NCBI GenBank assembly: GCA_947493705.1
Contig: CANLSH010000002.1
Coordinates: 62,001 to 126,000, forward strand
DNA: 64,000 nt
Direction: 5' to 3'
Origin: an uncultured Arachnia sp.
GTDB taxonomy: Bacteria > Actinomycetota > Actinomycetes > Propionibacteriales > Propionibacteriaceae
The notes under the pieces are model-generated. The model was not told the origin of the DNA, ran no database searches, and was given only the letters and a program-made list of their open reading frames with translations. The translations under genes and the position numbers were made by a program. Numbering within the stretch: position 1 is the first letter of the stretch; each line of letters opens with the position of its first letter. Of the stretch, positions 43,064 to 51,489 are shown piece after piece.

Positions 43064-44257
43064 GTGTCTGGATCTGAACCCCTCTGGATCTGGGGACTCA
43101 CCATCCTGGTGATCATCGGCCTTCTCGCCTTCGACTTCTTCTTCCACGTCCGCAAGGCGCACGAGCCCACCATCAGGGAGGCTGCGCTCTGGTCGGCGAT
43201 CTACGTGGGGCTGGCGCTGATTTTCGGTGTCATCGTGCTCATCTTCGGTGGCCCGACGATGGGTTCGGAATACTTCGCTGGCTACATCACCGAGAAAGCG
43301 CTGAGTGTCGACAACCTCTTCGTGTTCCTCGTGATCATCGGCAGCTTCGCCGTTCCTCGCCAGGACCAGCAGAAGGTGCTCCTGTTCGGCATCGTGTTCG
43401 CGCTCATTGCCCGAAGCGCCTTCATCTTCGCGGGCAAGGCTCTCATCGAGAACTTCTCGTTCATGTTCTACCTGTTCGGTCTGATCCTGCTCGTAACCGC
43501 CGGCAAGCTCCTGACTCCGGAGAAGGAGGGCGATGACGAGGCCAACAACTTCATCATCCGGCTGGCCAAGAAGTACCTCCGGACCACGGATCACTACGAC
43601 GGTGACAAACTCTTCACCTACGAGAACGGCAAGCGTGTTCTGACGCCCATGCTGCTGGTGATGGTGGCTATCGGGGGTACGGATGTGTTGTTCGCACTCG
43701 ATTCCATCCCCGCCATCTACGGACTCACCACGGATGTCTACATCGTCTTCACGGCAACCGCCTTCTCGCTCATGGGTCTGCGGCAGTTGTACTTCCTCAT
43801 CGAGGGATTGCTGGATCGCCTCATCTACCTCAAGTACGGGCTCTCGCTGGTGCTGGGCTTCATTGGTGTGAAGTTGGTCCTTGAGGCGCTGCACACCAAT
43901 CAATTGCCGTTCATCAACGATGGTGAGAACGTGCCCGTGTTCACCTTCACCGCCGCGACGTCGCTGCCGGTCATCATTGGCCTGCTCACCATCACCGTGC
44001 TCGTCAGCCTTTACAGCAAGCGTGGCCGCATCGCGAGCGCCGTCGGTTCCGTCGACCGCCTCGCGCACTCCTACCTGCACACCGAGTACCGGGGGAGTCC
44101 GGAGGTACGTGAGCAGCAGTACGCGAAGATACTGGCGGGCGAGGAGAAATTGAAGGCGCTCGACGAGGAGCTCGTGGTGCAGGAGGCTGAACGGCAGGGC
44201 ACCTACTGGGCGTTGGAGAAGGCCCACCGGTTGCACGCCGAGGTCAACGGCTCCTAG
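43064..44257 (+). CDS. TerC-family integral membrane protein
   Basis: A 397-residue protein with seven to nine helices of the TerC/Alx family, linked to manganese export and tellurite resistance. The hallmark acidic motifs are in YITEKALSVDNLFVFLVI (near 75-92) and GGTDVLFALDSIPA (near 205-218). The C-terminal 60 residues are a charged helical tail. GTG start with GGAG eight bases upstream. I looked for a yybP-ykoY manganese riboswitch in the 174-bp leader and did not find the motif. Followed 12 bp later by an MFS gene, likely an operon. Confidence 0.9.
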   Translation: MSGSEPLWIWGLTILVIIGLLAFDFFFHVRKAHEPTIREAALWSAIYVGLALIFGVIVLIFGGPTMGSEYFAGYITEKALSVDNLFVFLVIIGSFAVPRQDQQKVLLFGIVFALIARSAFIFAGKALIENFSFMFYLFGLILLVTAGKLLTPEKEGDDEANNFIIRLAKKYLRTTDHYDGDKLFTYENGKRVLTPMLLVMVAIGGTDVLFALDSIPAIYGLTTDVYIVFTATAFSLMGLRQLYFLIEGLLDRLIYLKYGLSLVLGFIGVKLVLEALHTNQLPFINDGENVPVFTFTAATSLPVIIGLLTITVLVSLYSKRGRIASAVGSVDRLAHSYLHTEYRGSPEVREQQYAKILAGEEKLKALDEELVVQEAERQGTYWALEKAHRLHAEVNGS

Positions 44258-44269
44258 GACTGCGCCCGG

Positions 44270-45592
44270 ATGGCAATTGGTCCAGCCCTGAGGCGGCTGT
44301 GGCGGCACGAGCCCTTCCGCCGATTGCTGACCCTGCGGATACTCAGCCAAGCAGGTGACGGCACGCTTCAGGTGGGCATGGCTTCCTACATCCTGTTCTC
44401 CCCGCAGAGTCAGCCGAACGCCTGGGCGATCGCGGGCGTGCTGGCCATCACATTAATGCCGTACACGGTGGTTGGACCGTTCGTGGGTACGCTGCTGGAC
44501 CGCTGGTCCCGCCGTCAGGTCACGGTCATCTCTGACATCATCCGGGCTGTCCTTGCCCTCGTCGTGGCGCTGCTGATCCTCTCCGGTCTCACTGGTGGCG
44601 TGTGGCAGGTGGCGTTCTACGGGGCATTGCTGGTGGCGATGAGCGTCAACAGGTTCATGCTTGCCGGACTGTCGGCGGGGTTGCAGTACACCGTCGAGCC
44701 TGATGAGTACTTGAGTTCATCATCGATCATCCCAACGGTGGGCCCGTTGGGGGTGGTGATCGGCGCCGTTCTCGGCTTCGGTGCGCGCGTGGGGTTGGGG
44801 CCGGTCATTGGTGCCAACCAGGCCGACGCCGTCGTTTTCGTGGTGGCGGCGGTGTTGTTCGCCGGCTCCGTCATGATTGCGCGGGGCTTCCACCTCAACG
44901 CCCTCGGCCCGGAACCCGGTCAGCCGCGCACTTCCGTGGGCGAGGTGTGGCACGGCCTCGGGGTGGCGCTGCGGCATCTCCGTACGCGCCCAGCAGCCGA
45001 GCTGGCACTGGTGGGCATGTTCGTGAGCCGCCTCCTGTTCGGACTCTTCAGCGTCACCGTCATCCTCGCTGTCAGGAACTTTTTCAACACCGATCCCGAC
45101 GAAGCGCTCGCCGACCTCACACTCTGGGGTCTTGCGACGGGTGCCGGTTTCCTCGCCTGCACTGCGTTTGTGCCGTTGTTGGCCCGGCGTCTCGGTTTGC
45201 TGCGAACCGCCATCACGGTGCTCGGGATCTGCGTGGTGGCGCAATTGATTCCGGTTTTCTGGCCCTCCATGTGGGTGCTGTTTGCCGTGTCCTTCTTCAT
45301 CGGCTTGGGTGTGCAGTCGTTCAAGATCTGTGTCGACACGATCGTGCAGGCCCACGTGGATGAGAGCTACAAGGGCCGGGTGTTCACCTTTTACGACGTG
45401 GGCTTCAACTTCGCCTTCGTTCTCGCAGCCGTCATCGCGGCGCTGACCCTGCCGGAGACGGGCATCGACGTCGTCGGCTTCGCCATGATGGCCGCTACTT
45501 ACGTGACCTTGGCCGCGGCGTTCGCCGTCGCGGCGTGGCGCATAGGTTCCGAAATCTTTGAGAAGGGCACCGAGGACCTCACCAGTCGCTGA
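44270..45592 (+). CDS. MFS transporter (MFS_3 / enterobactin-exporter type)
   Basis: A 440-residue twelve-helix major facilitator beginning RRLWRHEPFRRLLTLRILSQAGDG. It has the loop-2/3 motif GTLLDRWSRRQV and ALVGMFVSRLLFG in the second half. The subgroup includes drug and siderophore exporters such as EntS, and lacks substrate-specific features. It follows the TerC gene by 12 bp. The Shine-Dalgarno is weak (CCCGG), consistent with translation coupled to the upstream gene. Confidence 0.85.
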   Translation: MAIGPALRRLWRHEPFRRLLTLRILSQAGDGTLQVGMASYILFSPQSQPNAWAIAGVLAITLMPYTVVGPFVGTLLDRWSRRQVTVISDIIRAVLALVVALLILSGLTGGVWQVAFYGALLVAMSVNRFMLAGLSAGLQYTVEPDEYLSSSSIIPTVGPLGVVIGAVLGFGARVGLGPVIGANQADAVVFVVAAVLFAGSVMIARGFHLNALGPEPGQPRTSVGEVWHGLGVALRHLRTRPAAELALVGMFVSRLLFGLFSVTVILAVRNFFNTDPDEALADLTLWGLATGAGFLACTAFVPLLARRLGLLRTAITVLGICVVAQLIPVFWPSMWVLFAVSFFIGLGVQSFKICVDTIVQAHVDESYKGRVFTFYDVGFNFAFVLAAVIAALTLPETGIDVVGFAMMAATYVTLAAAFAVAAWRIGSEIFEKGTEDLTSR

Positions 45593-45806
45593 ATGGCCCG
45601 GTGTGGTGCTCACCCCAGCCGTGATGTCGTGGACCAGTGCTACTTCAGTGGTGGGGTGAGGACCAGTGGTATTGCAGTCCCGCCTGTACATTCACGAGGT
45701 CTGACTATGCTTTGCGTGGAGTCGATGGAAGCTACCCATCGACGCTTTGGTTCCTCGCCGTGCGGCCGGGGCTGACCGACGGCACAACATGAAGGCACGG
45801 GACACG

Positions 45807-46640
45807 ATGAGCGAGGAACAACGGCGACGGCAGCTCGGGGACAACGACGCGCCTCTGGAGGATGAGATTGCCGAATCCTTTGACAGCATCGTCGAGGAGG
45901 GAGCTGCACGACTCGCCCGGTCCTGGACCACCGTCCTCATTACCGGAATCTTCGGTGGCATGGAGATCGGCGTGGGGGTCATGGCCTATCTGGCGGTCAT
46001 GCACGAAACACACAATCATCTGCTGGCTGGCCTGGCATTCAGCATCGGATTCATCGCCCTCCTCCTGGCAAAGAGTGAGCTCTTCACCGAAGGATTCCTG
46101 ATACCGATCATGGCGGTCTTGGCGAAAGAAGCGAGTTTCGGTCAACTCATGAAGCTGTGGGGCGGCACGCTGGTGATGAACCTTGTTGGCGGTTGGGTGT
46201 TCATGTGGATCGTTGTGACGGCCTTCCCTCAGTGGAAGCCCGAACTGGCGGAGGCGGCCCTGCACTTCGTGGAAGCGGGATTCTCCTGGCAGTCGGTCTG
46301 CTTGGCCATCCTGGGTGGCAGCACGATCACACTGATGACTCGCATGCAGCATGGCACCGACTCTGATGTCGCGAAGATCGTTGCTGCCATCGCCGGCGGG
46401 TTTCTCCTTGCGGGCCTCCAGCTGTTCCACTCCATCCTGGACTCGCTACTCGTCTTCGGTGCCATCCACGCCGGCGCGGAAGTGACCTATGGGGACTGGA
46501 TCGGCTGGTTTGGCTACACCTTGGGGTTCAACGTGCTGGGCGGGCTGCTCCTGGTCACGGCGCTACGACTGCTGCGCAGCCAGGACTTGCTCCAGGAGCG
46601 GCGAAAAATGGCTCCTGAAGACCCGGACGCACCCAGGTGA
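45807..46640 (+). CDS. Formate/nitrite transporter family (YfdC-like) channel
   Basis: A 277-residue membrane protein with six helices of the FNT aquaporin-like fold. A 45-residue acidic cytoplasmic N-terminus precedes them. LLAKSELFTEGF matches the conserved FNT loop after helix 2, and NLVGGW matches the second. The family channels formate, nitrite or hydrosulfide; the YfdC subgroup has no defined substrate. The start is set at the ATG at 45807; another in-frame ATG lies at 45789. The 200-bp region before it holds no other gene. Confidence 0.85.
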   Translation: MSEEQRRRQLGDNDAPLEDEIAESFDSIVEEGAARLARSWTTVLITGIFGGMEIGVGVMAYLAVMHETHNHLLAGLAFSIGFIALLLAKSELFTEGFLIPIMAVLAKEASFGQLMKLWGGTLVMNLVGGWVFMWIVVTAFPQWKPELAEAALHFVEAGFSWQSVCLAILGGSTITLMTRMQHGTDSDVAKIVAAIAGGFLLAGLQLFHSILDSLLVFGAIHAGAEVTYGDWIGWFGYTLGFNVLGGLLLVTALRLLRSQDLLQERRKMAPEDPDAPR

Positions 46641-46758
46641 TCACTCCCGTTGACCCGCCGAATCAGGGTGACCCGGCGCGCTGGCTACACTCACCGCATC
46701 CAGCGTCGGACTGTCTTCTTTTCCCTACTCCGGCGCACGAGCTAAGGAGCAGAGAAGC

Positions 46759-48969
46759 ATGTCAGCCAGCCAGGAAAACGCCGACCACACCCTGACACCG
46801 CCAGCGGGGCCGGGGGTGAAATCACCCCCTGTGGAGGAACCGACGGGCCCAGTCCCGCCGCCGCTTCCCAAGCCATTACAGCAGGGACCGGCAACGGTGA
46901 CGCCGACCGGGACACCGACTGGCGCCCCACCGGAGGCTGTGGCTCAGCAGGGCGAGTACCTCACCACATCGCAGGGCGCGCGGCTCAGGTCCACTGATCA
47001 CGCATTGAAGGCCGGGCGTCGCGGCCCGGTGTTGCTGCAGGACCACCACCTGCGGGAGAAGATCACCCACTTCGATCACGAGCGGATCCCCGAACGCGTC
47101 GTACACGCCCGGGGCACCGGGGCCCACGGCGTCTTCGTCGCCAATGGTCGCGCCTCGAAGATCTGTCAGGCAGCATTCCTGGGCAAGGACGTCGAAACTC
47201 CGGTGTTCGTGCGGTTCTCGACGGTGGCCGGCTTCCGCGGATCCGCTGACACCGTTCGCGACACCCGCGGGTTCGCCACCAAGTTCTACACCTCCGAGGG
47301 CAACTACGACCTGGTGGGCAACAACATCCCGGTGTTCTTCATCCAGGAGGGCATCAAATTTCCCGACATCGTCCACGCCGTCAAACCTGAGCCGGATCGA
47401 GAGATCCCGCAGGCCCAGAGTGCGCACGACACCTTCTGGGATTTCGTGTCTTTGCACACCGAGGCCCAGGCGCACGTGGCGTGGAGCATGTCGGATCGAG
47501 CAATCCCGCTGTCATACCGGATGATGGAGGGCTTCGGCATCCACACCTTTCGCCTGATGAACGACGCCGGTGAGACATCCCTGGTGAAGTTCCACTGGAA
47601 ACCGCACCAGGGCGTGCACTCCCAGGTGTGGGAAGAGGCTCAGCTGACCGGTGGCAATGACCCGGACTTCCACCGCCGTGACCTGTATGACGCCATCGAC
47701 GCAGGGGCATACCCGTCCTGGGATCTCGGTGTCCAAGTGATGCCGGACGTCGAGGACGAGATGTTTGAGAGCATCGACCTGCTCGACCCCACCAAAATCA
47801 TTCCCGAAGAGCTGTGCCCGGTGGAGGTGATCGGCACCATGACGCTCAACCGTCGCCCGATCAACTTCTTCGCCGAGACCGAACAGGTGATGTTCAATCC
47901 CGGCAACCTCGTTCCTGGCATAGACGTGACCAATGATCCCCTCCTTCAGGTGCGGCTGTTCTCCTACATCGACACGCAGATCACGCGGCTGGGCGGACCC
48001 AACTTCAGCCAACTGCCCATCAACCGGGCGCACTGCCCCGTCAACGACATGTTCCGCGACGGCTTCCACCAGGATGCCGTGCACGGCGGCGTCGCACCGT
48101 ACAAACCAAACTCGCTCGACGGCGGCAATCCGGCCCAGGCAGACGATGATGCCCATGCGTTCATCGACATCCCGACGTCCGTGTCGGGAGACAAGGTACG
48201 GGAGCTGTCCACGAGCTTCGAGGACCATTACAGCCAGGCCACCATGTTCGTGCGTTCGCTCAGCGATGTGGAACGCGAACACCTGACCCGTGCCTACACC
48301 TTCGAGCTGGGAAAGTGCTACGAAGAAGCGATCCGCGTTCGGCAGCTTCAGTGCCTGGCCAATATCGACGCCGACCTGTGTGCCGAGGTAGCTCAAGGTC
48401 TGGGACTCTCCGCCCCTGAGCCGACGATTGCACCGGCCGATGTGGCACCGAGCCCGTCAGTATCACAAGTGGGGCAGGAGTGGCCCGTCGTGGGCCGCAA
48501 GATTGCCGTCGTCGTGGATTCCGACACGCCTGGCGATGCCGTCGCAACTGTGAGGGAGGCCATCATGGATGCCGGGATGCTGCCATTCGTGACAGCCCCC
48601 ATGGGCGGCAAGGTGGGTGGTGTGGTCGTGGACCGGACGTTCCTCACCGCCGCGTCGATCGAGTTCGACGCGGTTTTGCTCATGGTGGCGCCCGCGCCCG
48701 CCCCTGATGCGATGCCGGCGTTCGACGCCAAAGCCGGTCAGTCCACGGCGGGCAAGCCCGTGGATCCGCGGATGGCCAAGATGGTGGCTGAGATGTACAG
48801 GCACTGCAAGGCCATCGCGGCGTCTTCGGAGGCAATCTCTGTCCTGGCAGCGGCGGGAGTACCACAGGACACAGCGGGCGTCGCAGTCGGAGAACCGACG
48901 GCACTCGTGGTGGACCTCGCCGGATTGCTGGCGAGCCACCGCGTCTGGGAACGCTTCCCGAGCGGATGA
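46759..48969 (+). CDS. katE: Large-subunit monofunctional catalase HPII
   Basis: A 736-residue heme catalase of the large clade. The catalytic His is in RVVHARGTGAHG (near 116), the Asn in YDLVGNNIPVFF (near 187), and the proximal heme Tyr in RLFSYIDTQITRLG (near 403). The N-terminal 70 residues are Pro-rich. From about residue 575 the flavodoxin/class I amidotransferase-like C-terminal domain follows (VGRKIAVVVDSDTPG), as in E. coli HPII. It disproportionates hydrogen peroxide in the cytoplasm. AAGGAG lies ten bases before the ATG. Confidence 0.94.
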   Translation: MSASQENADHTLTPPAGPGVKSPPVEEPTGPVPPPLPKPLQQGPATVTPTGTPTGAPPEAVAQQGEYLTTSQGARLRSTDHALKAGRRGPVLLQDHHLREKITHFDHERIPERVVHARGTGAHGVFVANGRASKICQAAFLGKDVETPVFVRFSTVAGFRGSADTVRDTRGFATKFYTSEGNYDLVGNNIPVFFIQEGIKFPDIVHAVKPEPDREIPQAQSAHDTFWDFVSLHTEAQAHVAWSMSDRAIPLSYRMMEGFGIHTFRLMNDAGETSLVKFHWKPHQGVHSQVWEEAQLTGGNDPDFHRRDLYDAIDAGAYPSWDLGVQVMPDVEDEMFESIDLLDPTKIIPEELCPVEVIGTMTLNRRPINFFAETEQVMFNPGNLVPGIDVTNDPLLQVRLFSYIDTQITRLGGPNFSQLPINRAHCPVNDMFRDGFHQDAVHGGVAPYKPNSLDGGNPAQADDDAHAFIDIPTSVSGDKVRELSTSFEDHYSQATMFVRSLSDVEREHLTRAYTFELGKCYEEAIRVRQLQCLANIDADLCAEVAQGLGLSAPEPTIAPADVAPSPSVSQVGQEWPVVGRKIAVVVDSDTPGDAVATVREAIMDAGMLPFVTAPMGGKVGGVVVDRTFLTAASIEFDAVLLMVAPAPAPDAMPAFDAKAGQSTAGKPVDPRMAKMVAEMYRHCKAIAASSEAISVLAAAGVPQDTAGVAVGEPTALVVDLAGLLASHRVWERFPSG

Positions 48970-49039
48970 TGGCGAGCAAAGGGCTCTTGAGAGGGCAGGT
49001 CAAACTGTGTGTTGGGAAGAGGTGGGCTACGCTCTTGGA

Positions 49040-49438
49040 ATGAAGAAATCGCCCACATCGCAGAACCTCGTCCGCCTTGGCCTGGGTGCGTTCATGACTT
49101 TCGCTGGAACGTCACATCTGACATTCGCGCGCAAGCCGTTTCAAGCCCAGGTCCCGACGTGGATGCCAGTGAACAAGGACGCGGTGGTGCTTGCCTCGGG
49201 CGTGGCTGAGATTGGGCTGGGCCTCTCCTTCGCAGCCCTGCCACGCCATCGTCGCGTGATCGGTATAGCTCTGGCCGCCTTCTACACAGCAATTTTTCCC
49301 GGGAACATCAACCAGTACGTGCAGCGCCTGGACGCCTTCAATCTGGATACCGATACAAAACGATTCGTGCGATTGTTCTTCCAGCCTGCGCTCATTGCTG
49401 GCGCCCTCTGGGGAGCAGGGCTGCCCGCTCGGGACTGA
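49040..49438 (+). CDS. Small DoxX-like membrane protein
   Basis: A 132-residue protein with three to four helices. It begins NLVRLGLGAFMTFAGTSHLTF, a DoxX-type start, followed by a hydrophilic PTWMP loop, ASGVAEIGLGLSFAAL, and the YTAIFPGNINQYVQ motif seen in DoxX-like actinobacterial proteins. Relatives contribute to oxidative stress responses with SodA/thiosulfate partners in mycobacteria. The position 70 bp behind katE supports an oxidative-stress setting. The start is an ATG with a weak TTGGA ahead. Confidence 0.75.
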   Translation: MKKSPTSQNLVRLGLGAFMTFAGTSHLTFARKPFQAQVPTWMPVNKDAVVLASGVAEIGLGLSFAALPRHRRVIGIALAAFYTAIFPGNINQYVQRLDAFNLDTDTKRFVRLFFQPALIAGALWGAGLPARD

Positions 49439-49880
49439 TAGCGGGGACAGCGGAGAGTTGACATTGGGGCAGGGTCGCGTGTGCGTGTGTATCGTTCACC
49501 CCGCAGATGCGTCGCGATGGCCGCGTTCAGGTGACGCAGCAAGCGTGATCTAATCGGCTTGGCAGTGAGCCCAACCGGCTGTTAACCTTTGTTTTTGTCG
49601 GCATATTCCTGTCGATATGTTGCATTTTTCGGCACCCCGGACCCCGGTGCCGCGACGAAGCAGAGCAGACAAGTGAAGCGGGGCGCTGGGTCCAGGCGAA
49701 GTAGATGATGGAGCTGAGCTTCCTCGTCCTGTGTCTGGTTGCTCGCCAGAGCCGCTCACTGTCAGCCGCAGCTTCTTCGCCGGGGTCCCGCCCGTCCGTG
49801 GACCGCCGCTGGGCGCGCTTGGGGGAGCACGTCGTCGCTGGCAGGTTTGCGACGGTGGTACGGATCATATGGCGAAGAGG
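49439..49880 (+). other. Long gap between convergent genes, possible non-coding transcript
   Basis: No frame here has convincing coding character. A bulged hairpin (CGGCTTGG with CCAACCG, 49555-49577) followed by TTTGTTTTTG could terminate the DoxX transcript. A markedly AT-rich tract (49580-49640) could be promoter DNA. CGGCACC/GGTGCCG forms a further 7-bp stem near 49628-49650. The stretch ends in a very strong hairpin (next feature) oriented to terminate plus-strand RNA. A small RNA of about 250-300 nt is possible but unproven. Confidence 0.35.
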
Positions 49881-49914
49881 AACTGGCCTTCACCCGGTTG
49901 GGTGAAGGCCAGTT
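49881..49914 (+). terminator. Strong bidirectional terminator hairpin
   Basis: AACTGGCCTTCACCC and GGGTGAAGGCCAGTT form a perfect 15-bp stem with a GGTT loop, followed on the plus strand by GTTTCT. It also lies 26 bp downstream of the stop of the minus-strand 140-residue protein gene, so it can end transcription from both sides. Confidence 0.75.
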
Positions 49915-49940
49915 GTTTCTATGCCCAGGGCGGGATGCAG

Positions 49941-50363
49941 TTATTGCCGCTGAGCGTCTTGGACGTCGACCATTGTTTGAGTTGCTTCCGCGTGGGCAAT
50001 AGCGGTTGCCAGCGCCTCTGTGAGCGTCTTCAGCTCTTTGGCGATGATGTCTATTTGAGCGTGTAGGTTGCGTTGGGCTTTCCCACTCATCTCGTGCACA
50101 TTGTGGCGCGGCTCCTCCACGGAGGAGTGCAATCCGGACGGTAGATTATCGGTGATTGACGCTATGTAGTGCAACAGCATCTGGTTGTGAAACAGCAAAC
50201 CGTATGCGGTATCTACGGGGATGGCCCCGCTGTCGGTGCTGTGGAGAAAGCGAGACAGCACATGAGTAGCCTCTGTCACGGCGATGGCCGCAGCGCCGAT
50301 CGCGTCGGTGCGGTGCCCCAGCGCTTCAAAGTTGGGAAGTTCCATCATTTCGTTCCGTTTCAT
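49941..50363 (-). CDS. 140-residue helical protein, paralog A
   Basis: A 140-residue, mainly helical, soluble protein of unknown function. The N-terminal half (HRTDAIGAAAIAVTEATHVL, then AYGLLFHNQMLLHYIASITDNLPSGL) matches paralog B (50980-51402) closely; both have exactly the same length. The C-terminal half is a charged amphipathic helix suited to coiled-coil pairing. The start corresponds in the two proteins (MKRNEM and MRKKDL). Here the ABC ATPase gene that precedes paralog B is reduced to a pseudogene, so A stands alone behind the duplicated leader. No signal peptide or catalytic motif is visible. Confidence 0.7.
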   Translation of the reverse strand: MKRNEMMELPNFEALGHRTDAIGAAAIAVTEATHVLSRFLHSTDSGAIPVDTAYGLLFHNQMLLHYIASITDNLPSGLHSSVEEPRHNVHEMSGKAQRNLHAQIDIIAKELKTLTEALATAIAHAEATQTMVDVQDAQRQ

Positions 50364-50404
50364 TGACTATGACCTGCGAGCAGGTGACAGTATCTACGAT
50401 GTCC

Positions 50405-50540
50405 TCGGTTGTTGCACGAGGACTTTGCCGTGGTTGGACGTCGTCCGGGTGCTTCGGCACGCACCCGGCACCAGCCGTCGATAACGCCTTCGATTGGATG
50501 GTAGTCACGGGGAAGTGTGCCCCGGGATCGTTTGCTTCAT
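50405..50540 (-). pseudogene. Remnant of a second copy of the ABC ATPase gene (5' end only)
   Basis: Starting at the ATG at 50540 the minus strand matches the first 140 bases of the ABC ATPase gene (52290 down to about 52150). Compare ATGAAGCAAACGATC with ATGAACCACTCAATC, CACTTCCCCGTGACTACCA with CACTTCGCCCGTGACCACCA, and GGCAAAGTCCTCGTGCAACA with CGCAAAGTCATCGTCAATCA. A one-base loss in the CCCG run shifts the frame so that the reading stops after 11 codons, and everything after about codon 45, including Walker A, is gone. The remnant ends about 40 bp before paralog A. It records a duplication of leader, ATPase and 140-residue gene followed by loss of one ATPase. Confidence 0.65.
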
Positions 50541-50680
50541 GTCTGGTCCCAAAACTGACTGGTCGGAGGCATTGTATTCTCAGGACCCTCGGCGAGACTC
50601 CTGAAGATCTTAAGTATGCACACAGGAAGGAGCCGTGGACCAGACCCTTATGGGTTATGTCTCAGCACTTTACCTGCGCC
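50541..50680 (-). promoter_or_regulatory. Duplicated leader/promoter region, copy II (drives paralog A)
   Basis: On the minus strand this matches 52291-52425 upstream of the intact ABC ATPase. Shared words include AGGGTCTGGTC, CCTGTGTG/TCTG, TACTTAAGAT/TACTCATGAC, GTCTCGC and GAGGGTC, each at corresponding spacing. Conservation outside coding sequence suggests promoter or regulatory content. The T/A-rich TACTTA/TACTCA word is a candidate -10. Confidence 0.5.
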
Positions 50681-50787
50681 CCCACCGGATCTAGAGGAGA
50701 TCCGTCTGCGACTGGTCTCCTCTACGACACCTCGACGCCGGCGTCGGGCTCACAGGGTGGGGTTACCACAAGATTGCCAGCCGGGGC

Positions 50788-50816
50788 GGCTGAAGGGCTC
50801 GTCGTTGCCTTCAGCC
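50788..50816 (-). terminator. Hairpin at the end of the 60-residue gene
   Basis: GGCTGAAGG and CCTTCAGCC form a perfect 9-bp stem with an 11-base loop, overlapping the stop codon of the 60-residue zinc-knuckle gene (50811-50813). There is no T-run behind it; its position suggests it ends the ATPase/paralog B/zinc-knuckle transcript. Confidence 0.45.
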
Positions 50817-50993
50817 ATCGTGCTCTCTGGCTGTCAGGGTTTTGTGCTTGTGATCGTCATTGTGTCGTTCTACAAGCTGCTCCGCAAGGTGGGGCGCCAA
50901 GTGCACGGCTGCCCCAAGATATCCGCAGCTGGTGCAGATGACGCTCCAGACACCAGCGAAGCGATCTGTAACGATGCAGTCATGGGTGTTCAT
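50811..50993 (-). CDS. 60-residue putative zinc-knuckle protein
   Basis: A short gene starting inside the end of paralog B (14-bp overlap, ATG at 50993). The sequence has WSVICTSCGYLGAAVHL in the middle and an A-x-x-LVERHNDDHKHK segment afterwards. This matches the pattern of small actinobacterial proteins with a single C-x2-C knuckle followed by a His-rich helix, likely a Zn-binding site of type CCHH. Function unknown; similar small genes are frequent in actinobacterial mobile or plasmid-borne regions (recollection, not checked). No counterpart follows paralog A. Confidence 0.55.
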   Translation of the reverse strand: MNTHDCIVTDRFAGVWSVICTSCGYLGAAVHLAPHLAEQLVERHNDDHKHKTLTAREHDG

Positions 50994-51402
50994 GGGTGCC
51001 TTGGTGGTCTACGGCTGCTTGGATTGCTGCCGTGCGGTCAATTGCGTGTCTCAGGGTTGCTGTGAGCGCTGCGAGTTCAGTGGTGGCGAGGTCGATTTGT
51101 ATGGCGAGCTCATGTTGCGCCTGCCGAGTTGTGGCGTCGACGCTGGGTTCCGTCTCAGTGAGGCATGCTCGCAGCCCGGTGGGCAAGTACTCGGTGATTG
51201 ACCTGATGTAGCGAAGCATGAGTTTGACCTGGAACAGCAGTCCGTAGGCGGTTGGGGTGGGGATAGCGGCGCTTGTGGTGCCGTGGACGGTGCGGGACAG
51301 CTGCTGTGCGGCGTCTGTCACTGCTACCGCTGCGGCGCCGATAGCGTCACTGCGATGAATCAGTCGGTCATTGAATTGCATGCTCAAATCTTTCTTTCGC
51401 AT
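50980..51402 (-). CDS. 140-residue helical protein, paralog B
   Basis: A 140-residue protein beginning MRKKDLSMQFNDRLIHRSD, clearly paralogous to 49941-50363. The shared block is DAIGAAAVAVTDAAQQLSR, AIPTPTAYGLLFQ and YIRSITEYLPTGL. It follows the ABC ATPase with an 87-bp gap and precedes the zinc-knuckle gene. The start at 51402 is chosen so that it aligns with paralog A, giving equal length. The predicted all-helical hairpin with a charged C-terminal helix suggests a partner-binding protein. Neither signal nor membrane segment is present. Confidence 0.7.
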   Translation of the reverse strand: MRKKDLSMQFNDRLIHRSDAIGAAAVAVTDAAQQLSRTVHGTTSAAIPTPTAYGLLFQVKLMLRYIRSITEYLPTGLRACLTETEPSVDATTRQAQHELAIQIDLATTELAALTATLRHAIDRTAAIQAAVDHQGTHEHP

Positions 51403-51489
51403 GTGGATTCTTATTGAGGCCCTTGCTGGTGATGGGCCCCCGTTCGGGTAAAGGCGGTGGAACGCAATAGCTCGCATGGGGGTGCACAC

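Noticed and set aside
42944-44350. 468-codon minus-strand frame across the TerC gene
   Set aside because: Antisense to a clear TerC protein; its Glu/His/Gln-rich, repetitive sequence is typical of reverse frames in GC-rich genes.
50363-50941. 192-codon plus-strand frame
   Set aside because: It lies antisense to the duplicated leader and ATPase remnant, has no Shine-Dalgarno and no family-like sequence; the minus-strand homology explains the region.
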